Below are positions 1 through 6,027 of a stretch of DNA of 6,383 nucleotides, one piece after another. A model generated the notes under the pieces. That model worked only from the letters and a program-made list of their open reading frames with translations. It ran no database searches and was not told the origin of the DNA. Numbering within the stretch: position 1 is the stretch's first letter; each line of letters opens with the position of its first letter. The stretch is from Gammaproteobacteria bacterium (GTDB lineage: Bacteria > Pseudomonadota > Gammaproteobacteria > HK1). The stretch is taken from contig JAGRHX010000313.1 of the NCBI GenBank assembly GCA_020444775.1, positions 1 to 6,383 on the forward strand, in the 5' to 3' direction. A program made the position numbers and the translations under genes.

Positions 1-872
1 CGCTCCCGACGCGCGTCCCGCCAGCAGATCCACAGCCGGCTGATGGGTAGCAATGGTTGCGGCAGGCGCCGCTGTCGTCGGATTCCGTTGTCCAGCTCGC
101 GACGCGCGATGCGGACTCGCGACAGCAGGGGGGGCGGTAGCCGTGTTGCGTCAGAACCTCGTTGCGGACCCAGCGCATCCAGGTGGTCCAGACAGCGGCG
201 CATCAGTGTGGCTTGTAGCGAGTCGATTCCGGGGCCGTCGGCTCCACGATCGAAGGCGGCTCGATCGACCTTGAGCTCGACCAGCGCGTCTCGCGGCACA
301 CCGGTGTGGGCCGGTTGTCCGGCGCGCTGTGGCGCCTGTAGCAGTCGGACCCGCTCGACCGCGGCCGCCGCCTCGCCGGCCAGAGCCTGATCGCGGTCGC
401 CGCGTTGGTACAACCGGGCGATGATCCTGCCGATACGACCGGCCCCGAGTCGACACAGATCCATCAGCTCCTGCTCGTCCAGGACCTGGGGTGTACGCAG
501 ACGATCATGGGTGCTGGTGAGCAGGGCCTGCACGTCCTCCCGGCGCAGCTGCTGGTCGTCGAGCAGGGTGCTCAACGCGCGGGCTACCGGATGACTGGCG
601 CGACGCGCGCCGACCCGGCCCAGCTCCTCGCTCCAGTAGGCGAGCTTGCCCTCGGCAACGCGCAGCTCCGAGCACTGTTCCACCACCGCGTCGAGCTCGC
701 ACTGCAGCGCGGCCAGCGCCAGCAGGGCATCGCGCAGATGCGCCGGCGCGAAGCGCAGCGTGTAGTAACCGGTGCTACCCTCGGGGGCAGCCTTCTCCAG
801 ACAATAGGCCAGATCCTGGGCGAGCGGAGTGGCGTCCGGCCCGGTCTGTAGCCGGTCGGGTGGGAGATTCAC
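1..872 (-). CDS. Squalene/phytoene synthase family protein, probably non-catalytic (C-terminus cut by window edge)
   Basis: I translated this frame by hand: 290 codons without a stop, from a GTG at 872-870 to the window edge. The N-terminal half has the head-to-head isoprenyl synthase pattern: GSTGYYTLRFAP at about residues 32-43, LRDALLALAALQCELDAVVE at 46-65, and KLAYWSEEL at 76-84. This matches the family's 'SxFY..RFLP', first Asp-rich helix and 'LaWWreEL' blocks. Later, GVPRDAL (191-197) resembles the 'LPxdxL' element. The first motif is D61-A-V-V-E65 rather than DxxxD. The region of the second Asp motif (about 165-183, AAAAVERVRLLQAPQR) has no DxxxD. Loss of both metal sites argues against prenyl condensation and recalls the NDUFAF6-type non-enzymatic branch; that comparison is inference. 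Families of this type run about 270-300 residues, and the ending (SRLWICWRDARRE) suggests the stop lies just outside. The GTG overlaps the upstream stop (GTGA), so translation is probably coupled; a weak GAG lies 6 bases before it. Confidence 0.8.
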   Translation of the reverse strand, partial: MNLPPDRLQTGPDATPLAQDLAYCLEKAAPEGSTGYYTLRFAPAHLRDALLALAALQCELDAVVEQCSELRVAEGKLAYWSEELGRVGARRASHPVARALSTLLDDQQLRREDVQALLTSTHDRLRTPQVLDEQELMDLCRLGAGRIGRIIARLYQRGDRDQALAGEAAAAVERVRLLQAPQRAGQPAHTGVPRDALVELKVDRAAFDRGADGPGIDSLQATLMRRCLDHLDALGPQRGSDATRLPPPLLSRVRIARRELDNGIRRQRRLPQPLLPISRLWICWRDARRE

Positions 873-1624
873 CGCTGTCTCGTGGCGTGGTCCCCACCAT
901 CGCCATGGTCGGCGTTGCTCCCCGGAGCGTGGCCGAGCAACAGCTCGGCGACTGCCAGTGGCGTCTCGGCCAGGTGTTCCGCGCCCCAGCTGCGGGCCTC
1001 CGGCTCGACCGGCAGATAGCCCCATTGCGCGACCACGGCCGGCATCCCGGCACGATGCGCGGCAATCACATCACCCGGGGCGTCGCCGATGTAGATGCTG
1101 CGCGCGGGGGCGGCATCGGCCAGTCGGCAGGCATGCAGCAGCGGCGCGGGGTGCGGCTTGGGGTGTGGCGCGGTATCGCCGCCGACCACGCACGCGCAGC
1201 GTTCGCCGAGGCCCAGACGGTTGATGAGTGGCATGGCGAAACGGCTCAGCTTGTTGGTCACCACGCCCCATCTCAGACCGGCCGCATCGAGCCGTTCGAG
1301 CAGCTCCGGTGTCTGCTGGAACAGACGCGTATGACGGTCTATGTTGGCCTGGTACAGGTCCAGGAACCCGGTGCGAATCGAGTCGATGTCATCCTCGCTG
1401 ATGGTCGTCGGCCAGGCGCGCGGATCCAGACGCCGTGCGTGGCCCAGGGCCGCGGCTACGATGGCGCGTGAGCCGTCCGAGATCACCGGTCTGAGCAATT
1501 GCTCGTCGACACGGGCGTGGCTGCCAGAGCGTGTCGCGAGCACCGTGTTCACCGCCCAGCACAGGTCTGGCAGGGTGTCGGCCAGCGTACCGTCCAGGTC
1601 GAAGAGGACCAGCTCAAGGCTCAT
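869..1624 (-). CDS. mupP: HAD-family phosphatase, probably N-acetylmuramate 6-phosphate phosphatase MupP (Gph-like)
   Basis: A 251-residue HAD hydrolase. Motif I is FDLDGTLADT with nucleophile D9 and acid/base D11. Motif II is VVTNK (T123). Motif III lysine is K156 in PKPHPAPLL. Motif IV is GDAPGDV (D181, D185). The segment between about 17 and 100 forms the helical cap. It belongs to the phosphoglycolate-phosphatase-like group, but its place beside ubiG, with the MTA deaminase, mtnA and gyrA nearby, matches Pseudomonas MupP. MupP removes phosphate from MurNAc-6-phosphate in the cytoplasm during peptidoglycan recycling (AmgK/MurU route). Gph (2-phosphoglycolate) is the alternative, because substrate cannot be read from motifs alone. 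The ATG start is well fixed: an in-frame TGA lies three codons upstream, and GGTGAG sits about 8 bases before the ATG. Its stop overlaps the next gene by 4 bases. The last 15 or so residues are low-complexity and polar. Confidence 0.85.
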   Translation of the reverse strand: MSLELVLFDLDGTLADTLPDLCWAVNTVLATRSGSHARVDEQLLRPVISDGSRAIVAAALGHARRLDPRAWPTTISEDDIDSIRTGFLDLYQANIDRHTRLFQQTPELLERLDAAGLRWGVVTNKLSRFAMPLINRLGLGERCACVVGGDTAPHPKPHPAPLLHACRLADAAPARSIYIGDAPGDVIAAHRAGMPAVVAQWGYLPVEPEARSWGAEHLAETPLAVAELLLGHAPGSNADHGDGGDHATRQR

Positions 1625-1733
1625 GACAGTCGCTCACCGGTCGTTGATCCCGTCGTGCATCCAGTGGTGCTGGCGGACGTTGCGTGCCGATCCCGGTCGC
1701 GGGGTGGATTCGCGACGTGCTCCTGGACGAGGC

Positions 1734-2525
1734 TCATTCGCGGGTGAAATGAGCAATGTAGTTGACGCTCAGGTCGCTGCTCAAGCTGAACGAGCGACTC
1801 AGTGGCAGGTAGCGCAGGCCGCTAAGGTCGCGCAGCGCCAGTCCTGCGCGGCGGGCCCCCCGGCACAGCTCGGCAGGACGCAGAAGCCGCTGGTAATCGT
1901 GAGTGCCACGGGGCAGCCATCGCAGCAGGTACTCGGCACCCAGAATCGCGACCAGGTACGCCCGAACGCTGCGATTGATGGTCGAGAGGAACACCTGCCC
2001 ACCCGGTCTGGTCAGCGCGGCCAGGGTGTGCAGCAGTGACTGCGGGTCGGGCACGTGCTCGATGAGCTCCAGACAGGTGACCACGTCGTAGCGGCCGGCG
2101 CGCGCGCCGGCCCCGCTTCGCGCATCGGCCGGCGGCGTGCCGCCGGACTGATGCAGGGATACGACCCCGGCCGGTGCCGTCTGGCCATCGCTGCCATGCA
2201 GCCAGGCCTCGGCGGTCGCGACCCGGTACTCGATTTGCAGCCCGCTTTGCATGGCGTGTCGCCGAGCGGTCTCGATCGCGGCGTGCGAGGCGTCGATGCC
2301 GTCGACTCGCGCGCCGGCCGCGGCCATCGCCTCGCTCACCAGGCCGCCGCCACAGCCGACGTCGAGCAGCCGCGCTCCGGACAATGCAACGCGTTGGCGC
2401 ATATAGTCCACGCGGATCGGGTTGAGCAGATGCAGCGGTCGGCTGGGGCCGTCCGGATCCCACCAGCTCTCGGCCAGCGCATCGAAATGCGCGACCTCCT
2501 CGGGGTCCAGGTTGGTCTCGGTCAT
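1734..2525 (-). CDS. ubiG: Ubiquinone biosynthesis O-methyltransferase UbiG, with an extra ~30-residue insertion
   Basis: A 263-residue SAM-dependent methyltransferase that carries out both O-methylations of the ubiquinone ring. The N-terminus has the UbiG signature FDALAESWWDPDGPSRPLH followed by LNPIRVDY. SAM motif I is LLDVGCGGG (53-61), and the acidic residue after strand 2 is in GIDAS (76-80). YDVVTCLELIEHVPDP (146-161) is the post-insertion strand. GGQVFLSTINRS (175-186) is motif III. AEYLLRWLPRGTHDY (197-211) corresponds to the membrane-associating region, and VNYIAHF closes the protein as in UbiG. Compared with E. coli UbiG (240 residues, from memory), about 30 extra residues lie between strand 4 and YDVVTC (about 112-141). 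I chose the ATG at 2525 over an in-frame ATG at 2606 because a GGGAG lies 8 bases upstream, the family N-terminus begins there, and it overlaps the deaminase stop as ATGA. The gap to mupP is 109 bp. Confidence 0.95.
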   Translation of the reverse strand: MTETNLDPEEVAHFDALAESWWDPDGPSRPLHLLNPIRVDYMRQRVALSGARLLDVGCGGGLVSEAMAAAGARVDGIDASHAAIETARRHAMQSGLQIEYRVATAEAWLHGSDGQTAPAGVVSLHQSGGTPPADARSGAGARAGRYDVVTCLELIEHVPDPQSLLHTLAALTRPGGQVFLSTINRSVRAYLVAILGAEYLLRWLPRGTHDYQRLLRPAELCRGARRAGLALRDLSGLRYLPLSRSFSLSSDLSVNYIAHFTRE

Positions 2526-3946
2526 CGGCCAGGCTCCCGGGTCGAGGTGTCCTCGACCGAATGCGCCGCGCGAGTCGGGACCGCGGCGGCCACCCGTGTC
2601 TGCCATTGGCGGACACGCGCGCCGAGCTCCGCCGTGTCGACGAGGCTGAGCTGCCGGTTCGTCAGCACCCGGCGGCCTTCCACCCAGACGTCGCTCACCT
2701 GGGCACGCGATGCCGCGTACAGCAGCTGCGAGTAGACGTCGAACAGCGGCTGGGTCTCCAGCCCGCTCATGTCGACGGCGAACAGATCCGCGGACTTACC
2801 GGGCACGATGGAGCCGATCCGATGCTCCAGACCGAGCGCCCGGGCACCGCCCAGGGTCGCGCATTCCAAAGCCTTGTGCGCGTTGAGCGCGCCGGCCACG
2901 CCGCTGCTGCCACTGGCCAGCAGGGCCGCGGTGCGGGTCTCGCCGAGCATGTCCAGGTCGTTGTTGCTGGCCGAGCCGTCGGTGCCGATGGCGATGTTGA
3001 CGCCGGCACCGACCAGGGTGTGCACCGGGCAGATGCCGCTGGCCAGCTTGAGGTTCGATTCCGGGCAGTGCACCACGTGCACACCACGTTCGGCGAACAG
3101 CTCGATCTCGCTGGCTTCGAGCGCGGTGGCGTGCACCGCCATCAGCCGCGGGCCGACCAGACCCAGCGTGTCCAGACGCGCGATGGGCCGGCGACCGTGC
3201 TCGGCGACCGCGCGCTCGACCTCGGTGCGGGTCTCGTGCACATGCATGTGCAGCGGGATGTCCAGCTCCTCGGCGAGCACCGCCAGGCGTTGCAGCGGGC
3301 CGTCCGAGACCGTGTACGGCGCGTGCGGTGCGAACGCGGTGTGCACGGTCGAACAGCCCCGGAACTGATCGTGCACCTCCAGCCCCTTGCTGATGTACTC
3401 GTCGGGGTTGCCGGCCCAGACGGTCGGGAAATCGATGCAGATCAGACCGACGCAGACCCGCATACCGCACGATTGCGCGGCGCGCGCGGCGGCGTCTGGA
3501 TAGAAATACATGTCGTTGAAGCAGGTGACCCCGCCGCGCAGCATCTCGGCGCAGGCCAGGCGCGTGCCATCGTGGACGAAGGCCTCGTTCACGCAATGGC
3601 TCTCGACCGGCCAGATGTAGTCGCTCAACCACTCGTGCAGGGCCAGATCGTCGGCCAGACCGCGCATCAGCGCCATGGCCGCGTGTGTGTGGCAGTTGAC
3701 CAGACCCGGCGCGACCACGCAGCCGGGCAGACTCACCTCGACCTGGCTGCCATGACGGGCCCGCGCCGCCTCGGTGGGCAGCAGATCGACGATCCGACCG
3801 TCACGAATGGCGATGCTGTGACGCTCGAGCACCCGATCGGCTGGCTCGATGGGTATCACCCATTGCGGCGAGAGCAGCGTGTCTACGGGTTCGGGCGCAG
3901 CGTGCGCGGCAGCGTGCCGCTCGGGCGCGGGCTTCGGGTCGGTCAT
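2522..3946 (-). CDS. mtaD: 5-methylthioadenosine / S-adenosylhomocysteine deaminase (TRZ/ATZ amidohydrolase family)
   Basis: A 474-residue cytoplasmic amidohydrolase that should deaminate MTA to methylthioinosine and possibly SAH to S-inosylhomocysteine. The small beta domain is at the two ends; the TIM barrel spans about 78-390. Metal ligands are H86 and H88 (NCHTHAAMALMRG), H235 (LHMHVHE) and D323 (GTDGSASNNDLDM). Catalytic E238 and H272 (AVHAT), and substrate-contacting H208 (APHAPYTVSD), are all present. Their spacing fits Thermotoga maritima MtaD. RIGSIVPGKSADLFAVD (about 376-392) is the C-terminal amidohydrolase signature. The start is ATG 3946. A strong GGAGGT lies about 11 bases upstream, and the N-terminal ~20 residues are poorly conserved proline/alanine-rich sequence. 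The frame stays open far upstream, but that stretch has no family similarity and runs antisense to mtnA. It is the first gene of the minus-strand unit and is divergent from mtnA, its pathway partner. A related TRZ/ATZ deaminase with another substrate is possible but less likely at this locus. Confidence 0.92.
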   Translation of the reverse strand: MTDPKPAPERHAAAHAAPEPVDTLLSPQWVIPIEPADRVLERHSIAIRDGRIVDLLPTEAARARHGSQVEVSLPGCVVAPGLVNCHTHAAMALMRGLADDLALHEWLSDYIWPVESHCVNEAFVHDGTRLACAEMLRGGVTCFNDMYFYPDAAARAAQSCGMRVCVGLICIDFPTVWAGNPDEYISKGLEVHDQFRGCSTVHTAFAPHAPYTVSDGPLQRLAVLAEELDIPLHMHVHETRTEVERAVAEHGRRPIARLDTLGLVGPRLMAVHATALEASEIELFAERGVHVVHCPESNLKLASGICPVHTLVGAGVNIAIGTDGSASNNDLDMLGETRTAALLASGSSGVAGALNAHKALECATLGGARALGLEHRIGSIVPGKSADLFAVDMSGLETQPLFDVYSQLLYAASRAQVSDVWVEGRRVLTNRQLSLVDTAELGARVRQWQTRVAAAVPTRAAHSVEDTSTREPGR

Positions 3947-4156
3947 CGGTCGCGCGTACCTCCGCGGAGAGAGTCGGCTGGGATTGTGCCCGGAACGAGC
4001 CTGCTTGTGGCCGGGTTCAGGCCGAGCCCGAGCAGCCGGCATGAAGGCCCACGGTGAGCTCGGCGTGCGCCACGTCGCGGCCGGCCGCCAGAGTCGGCGC
4101 GTACGACACATATCGGATGTCGCCACAAGGCCGGCGGCGCGCGCTGCCCGCGGTCG

Positions 4157-4185
4157 ATCATAAGCGGCGATCCGCGTGCTGGCCA
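4157..4185 (-). promoter_or_regulatory. Candidate sigma70-type promoter for the deaminase-ubiG-mupP unit
   Basis: Read on the minus strand, TGGCCA (4185-4180, 4 of 6 to the consensus -35) is followed after 17 bases by TATGAT (4162-4157, 5 of 6 to the -10). Transcription would begin near 4150 and give a leader of about 200 nt before the deaminase. The -35 lies within the palindrome GGCCATGGCC (4181-4190), a possible operator. This was found by eye only. Confidence 0.35.
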
Positions 4186-4314
4186 TGGCCGACCCCGGTC
4201 GAGCCGCCTGGGGTCCGGACCCGAGCGCAGACCGGACCAGCGCCGCGCGTGATGGTGTAGATTTGCATCGCAACGGCTCGGGCCGATGACGGCTCGGCCA
4301 TTGGTCGGTAAACC

Positions 4315-4329
4315 GGTTGCTTCGCAACC
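4315..4329. other. Small hairpin in the divergent region (GGTTGC-TTC-GCAACC)
   Basis: A perfect 6-bp stem with a 3-nt loop. It is flanked by direct copies of CCATTGG at 4298-4304 and 4329-4335. There is no T-tract, so a terminator is unlikely. It could be a leader structure or a binding site, but its role is unknown. Confidence 0.35.
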
Positions 4330-4461
4330 CATTGGCCCGGCGTCCCGTGGCTGGACGTCGCGCGTGATGTCTCGGTTGTGTCTCTCGATTGTGTCGATGT
4401 GTCGGGCCGGTGCGTCGGGCCGAGACTGGAGCACAGACGGGATCCGAGACGATATTCGGAG

Positions 4462-4485
4462 CACGATCTCTACCACGATTTCTAC
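4462..4485 (+). repeat. 12-bp tandem repeat in the mtnA leader
   Basis: CACGATCTCTAC is followed directly by CACGATTTCTAC, differing at one base, and ends 19 bases before the mtnA ATG. It may be a simple duplication or a repeated binding site. Confidence 0.6.
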
Positions 4486-4504
4486 CAGGAGTGCAGGGCG
4501 GAAC

Positions 4505-5602
4505 ATGCAGAACGTTCGCGACATCGCTTCGGACCAGATCGACTCGAGCGGCGGGGCGCGCGCGGTGCGCACGCTCGAATGGCAGGCCGACCACCTGGCG
4601 CTGCTCGATCAGCGCGTGCTGCCCGAGCGCACCGAGTACGTGCGACTGGTCGATGCCGACGGTGTCGCCCGGGCGATCCGCGAGATGGTGGTGCGCGGTG
4701 CGCCGGCCATCGGCGTGGCGGCCGCCTACGGGGTGGTGCTGGCGGCGCGAGAGGCCGATGCCACAGGCCTCGAAGGGCAGGCCCGCGTGCAGCGGATCGA
4801 AGCGGCGGCACGGAGCCTGGGTGCGGCGCGGCCCACCGCGGTCAACCTGGCCTGGGCGCTGAAGCGGATGCTGGGCTGTGCGCGACGCTGCGCGGGTGAC
4901 CCGCAGGTCCTGCTCGGCGAGGCCGAGACCATCCATGCCGAGGATCTGGCGGCCAATCACGCCATGGGCGCGCATGGCGCGAGGCTCATCGAGTCACGCT
5001 GCGCGGTGCTCACCCACTGCAACGCCGGTGCCCTGGCGACGGCTGGTTATGGCACCGCGCTCGGTGTGATTCGGGCCGCCCATGCGCAGGGCAAGGTCGA
5101 ACAGGTGTTCGCGGACGAGACCCGACCCTGGCTGCAGGGTGCGCGTCTGACCGCCTGGGAGATGGTCCAGGAGGGCATTCCGGTGAGCCTGATCGCCGAT
5201 GGCGCCGCCTGCTGGGCGATGCGTCAGGGCCAGATCGGCTGGGTCATCGTCGGCGCCGATCGGGTCGCCGCCAACGGTGACGTGGCCAACAAGATCGGCA
5301 CCTACGCGCTGGCCGTGAGCGCTCGTCACCATGGGGTCGGCTTCATGGTCGTGGCGCCGACCTCGACCATTGATATGGATTGCGCGAGCGGTGCCGATAT
5401 ACCCATCGAGCAGCGTGCCGCCGACGAGTTGCTCAGTCTCCACGGCCAGCGGGTAGCGGCGGTCGGGGCGCAGGCCTGGAATCCGGTGTTCGACGTCACG
5501 CCCGCGGCGTTGGTCGACGCCCTGGTCACCGAGCACGGTGTCATCCGCGCGCCTGACCAGGCCAGCATCCGGGCGCACATGCAGGCCGCCGCCAGGTCCT
5601 GA
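4505..5602 (+). CDS. mtnA: Methylthioribose-1-phosphate isomerase MtnA
   Basis: A 365-residue member of the eIF2B-alpha/beta/delta-like isomerase family, of usual length. It converts 5-methylthioribose-1-phosphate to methylthioribulose-1-phosphate in cytoplasmic methionine salvage. Conserved blocks appear in order: [16 protein letters not shown] (61-76, phosphate-binding), [11 protein letters not shown] (109-119), [20 protein letters not shown] (169-188, catalytic C172), [17 protein letters not shown] (203-219), [20 protein letters not shown] (248-267, catalytic D252 and K263) and DIPIEQR (298-304). The frame is open for 73 codons upstream. I chose ATG 4505 because recognisable sequence ([20 protein letters not shown]) begins soon after it. 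An AGGAG lies about 13 bases upstream, rather far, with a weaker GGGCGG nearer. It is divergent from the MTA deaminase that feeds its pathway and lies upstream of gyrA on the same strand. Confidence 0.96.
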   Translation: MQNVRDIASDQIDSSGGARAVRTLEWQADHLALLDQRVLPERTEYVRLVDADGVARAIREMVVRGAPAIGVAAAYGVVLAAREADATGLEGQARVQRIEAAARSLGAARPTAVNLAWALKRMLGCARRCAGDPQVLLGEAETIHAEDLAANHAMGAHGARLIESRCAVLTHCNAGALATAGYGTALGVIRAAHAQGKVEQVFADETRPWLQGARLTAWEMVQEGIPVSLIADGAACWAMRQGQIGWVIVGADRVAANGDVANKIGTYALAVSARHHGVGFMVVAPTSTIDMDCASGADIPIEQRAADELLSLHGQRVAAVGAQAWNPVFDVTPAALVDALVTEHGVIRAPDQASIRAHMQAAARS

Positions 5603-5672
5603 GATGAACGCTCGGCATGCCGGCGGACGCACTTGCACCGACCCGGTCAGATCTCTATCGATCCTTGAAACC

Positions 5673-5681
5673 TGATACAAT
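5673..5681 (+). promoter_or_regulatory. Candidate extended -10 promoter upstream of gyrA
   Basis: TGATACAAT fits the extended -10 form TGn plus TACAAT (5 of 6). No good -35 is seen 16-18 bases before it, as is common for extended -10 promoters. The surrounding stretch is unusually A/T-rich for this window. Initiation would fall near 5688 and give gyrA a leader of about 340 nt. Confidence 0.35.
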
Positions 5682-5860
5682 TCCCGGCTTTGGACAGGCT
5701 TGTACGTGGTTCGCGCAAGGGACCACAGTGGCCCGGCCCGACGGCCCCACGCCCGAGCGTCTCACGACAAGGGCACGCGCGCCTGCATGCCAGCCCGTGC
5801 GATGACGAATGCGACAAGCCCTCGCGATTGGCCGCCACGCTGCGCCCGAGTTTGGGATGT

Positions 5861-5907
5861 CCGGTCTGGAAGCTCCAGAGTCTCCAGACCTGGAGCTTCC
5901 AGACCGG
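5861..5907. repeat. 47-nt near-perfect palindrome upstream of gyrA
   Basis: Two arms of 18 bases (5861-5878 and 5890-5907) are perfect inverted copies. The 11-nt centre contains GTCT-CC-AGAC, so the whole element is self-complementary except for a single A at 5879 and the central CC. CTGGA and its complement TCCAG occur five times in alternating orientation, making smaller nested palindromes. No T-tract follows, so it is not a standard terminator. It ends 120 bp before the gyrA start. It may be a cruciform or RNA-hairpin control element, or a copy of a dispersed palindromic repeat. Confidence 0.9.
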
Positions 5908-5918
5908 GTTCGTCCCGG
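5904..5918 (+). promoter_or_regulatory. Small hairpin sharing bases with the large palindrome
   Basis: CCGGG (5904-5908), loop TTCGT and CCCGG (5914-5918) form a 5-bp GC stem. The left arm uses the last four bases of the large palindrome's right arm, so the two full structures cannot form together. Confidence 0.4.
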
Positions 5919-6027
5919 ATTGGGAGATTATTAGCAGAGCCGGCAGCCCGACCCGATAGTCCAGACCCGACGGCCGTGGATTGGAATCCGCGTTCGCCCG
6001 GTCGCCGAGCCGAGTCTTAACAGCCGA

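Larger units (their letters stand above)
3947..4504. other. Divergent intergenic region between the deaminase and mtnA
   Basis: This stretch of 558 bp separates two divergent genes. Frames run open through it on both strands, but their translations are arginine/proline-rich and match no family I know. I treat it as non-coding. It holds a candidate minus-strand promoter (4157-4185), short palindromes at 4181-4190 and 4211-4222, a small hairpin at 4315-4329, a TGTC-rich low-complexity stretch at about 4368-4418, and a 12-bp tandem repeat just before mtnA. I saw no convincing plus-strand promoter for mtnA and no recognisable SAM or SAH riboswitch. Confidence 0.6.
5603..6027. other. Intergenic / leader region between mtnA and gyrA
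   Basis: This stretch of 425 bp has no credible gene. Short open frames exist on both strands, but they run through a large palindrome and resemble no known protein. It holds an extended -10 promoter candidate near 5673, a weak hairpin at 5706-5726 (GTGGT/ACCAC), the 47-nt palindrome at 5861-5907 and a smaller competing hairpin at 5904-5918. I found no T-tract terminator after mtnA, so read-through into gyrA is possible. Confidence 0.6.

Noticed and set aside
405..851. Plus-strand open frames in the first 870 bases
   Set aside because: They lie opposite a continuous minus-strand frame with recognisable squalene/phytoene-synthase motifs.
1696..1716. Hairpin GTCGCG/CGCGAC in the ubiG-mupP gap as a terminator
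   Set aside because: The stem has only 6 bp with a 9-nt loop and no T-tract. Chance occurrence in GC-rich DNA is likely.
1625..1733. Short open reading remnant in the ubiG-mupP gap ending in the TGA just before mupP
   Set aside because: A few dozen codons at most, with no recognisable family. It only helps to fix the mupP start.
2561..4057. 498-codon open frame on the plus strand antisense to the MTA deaminase
   Set aside because: It mirrors a well-supported gene, matches no family I know and is explained by few stop codons in GC-rich antisense frames.
4286..4504. 73-codon N-terminal extension of MtnA
   Set aside because: It crosses the repetitive leader, would exceed the usual family length and shows no similarity to MtnA N-termini.
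3947..4504. SAM or SAH riboswitch before the methionine-salvage genes
   Set aside because: I could not find the conserved cores of these riboswitches on either strand; a covariance-model search would be decisive.
3947..4975. Upstream extension of the deaminase frame, giving an 817-residue protein
   Set aside because: The extension is low-complexity, Arg/Pro-rich, has no family similarity and runs antisense through mtnA. The ATG at 3946 has a strong ribosome-binding site.
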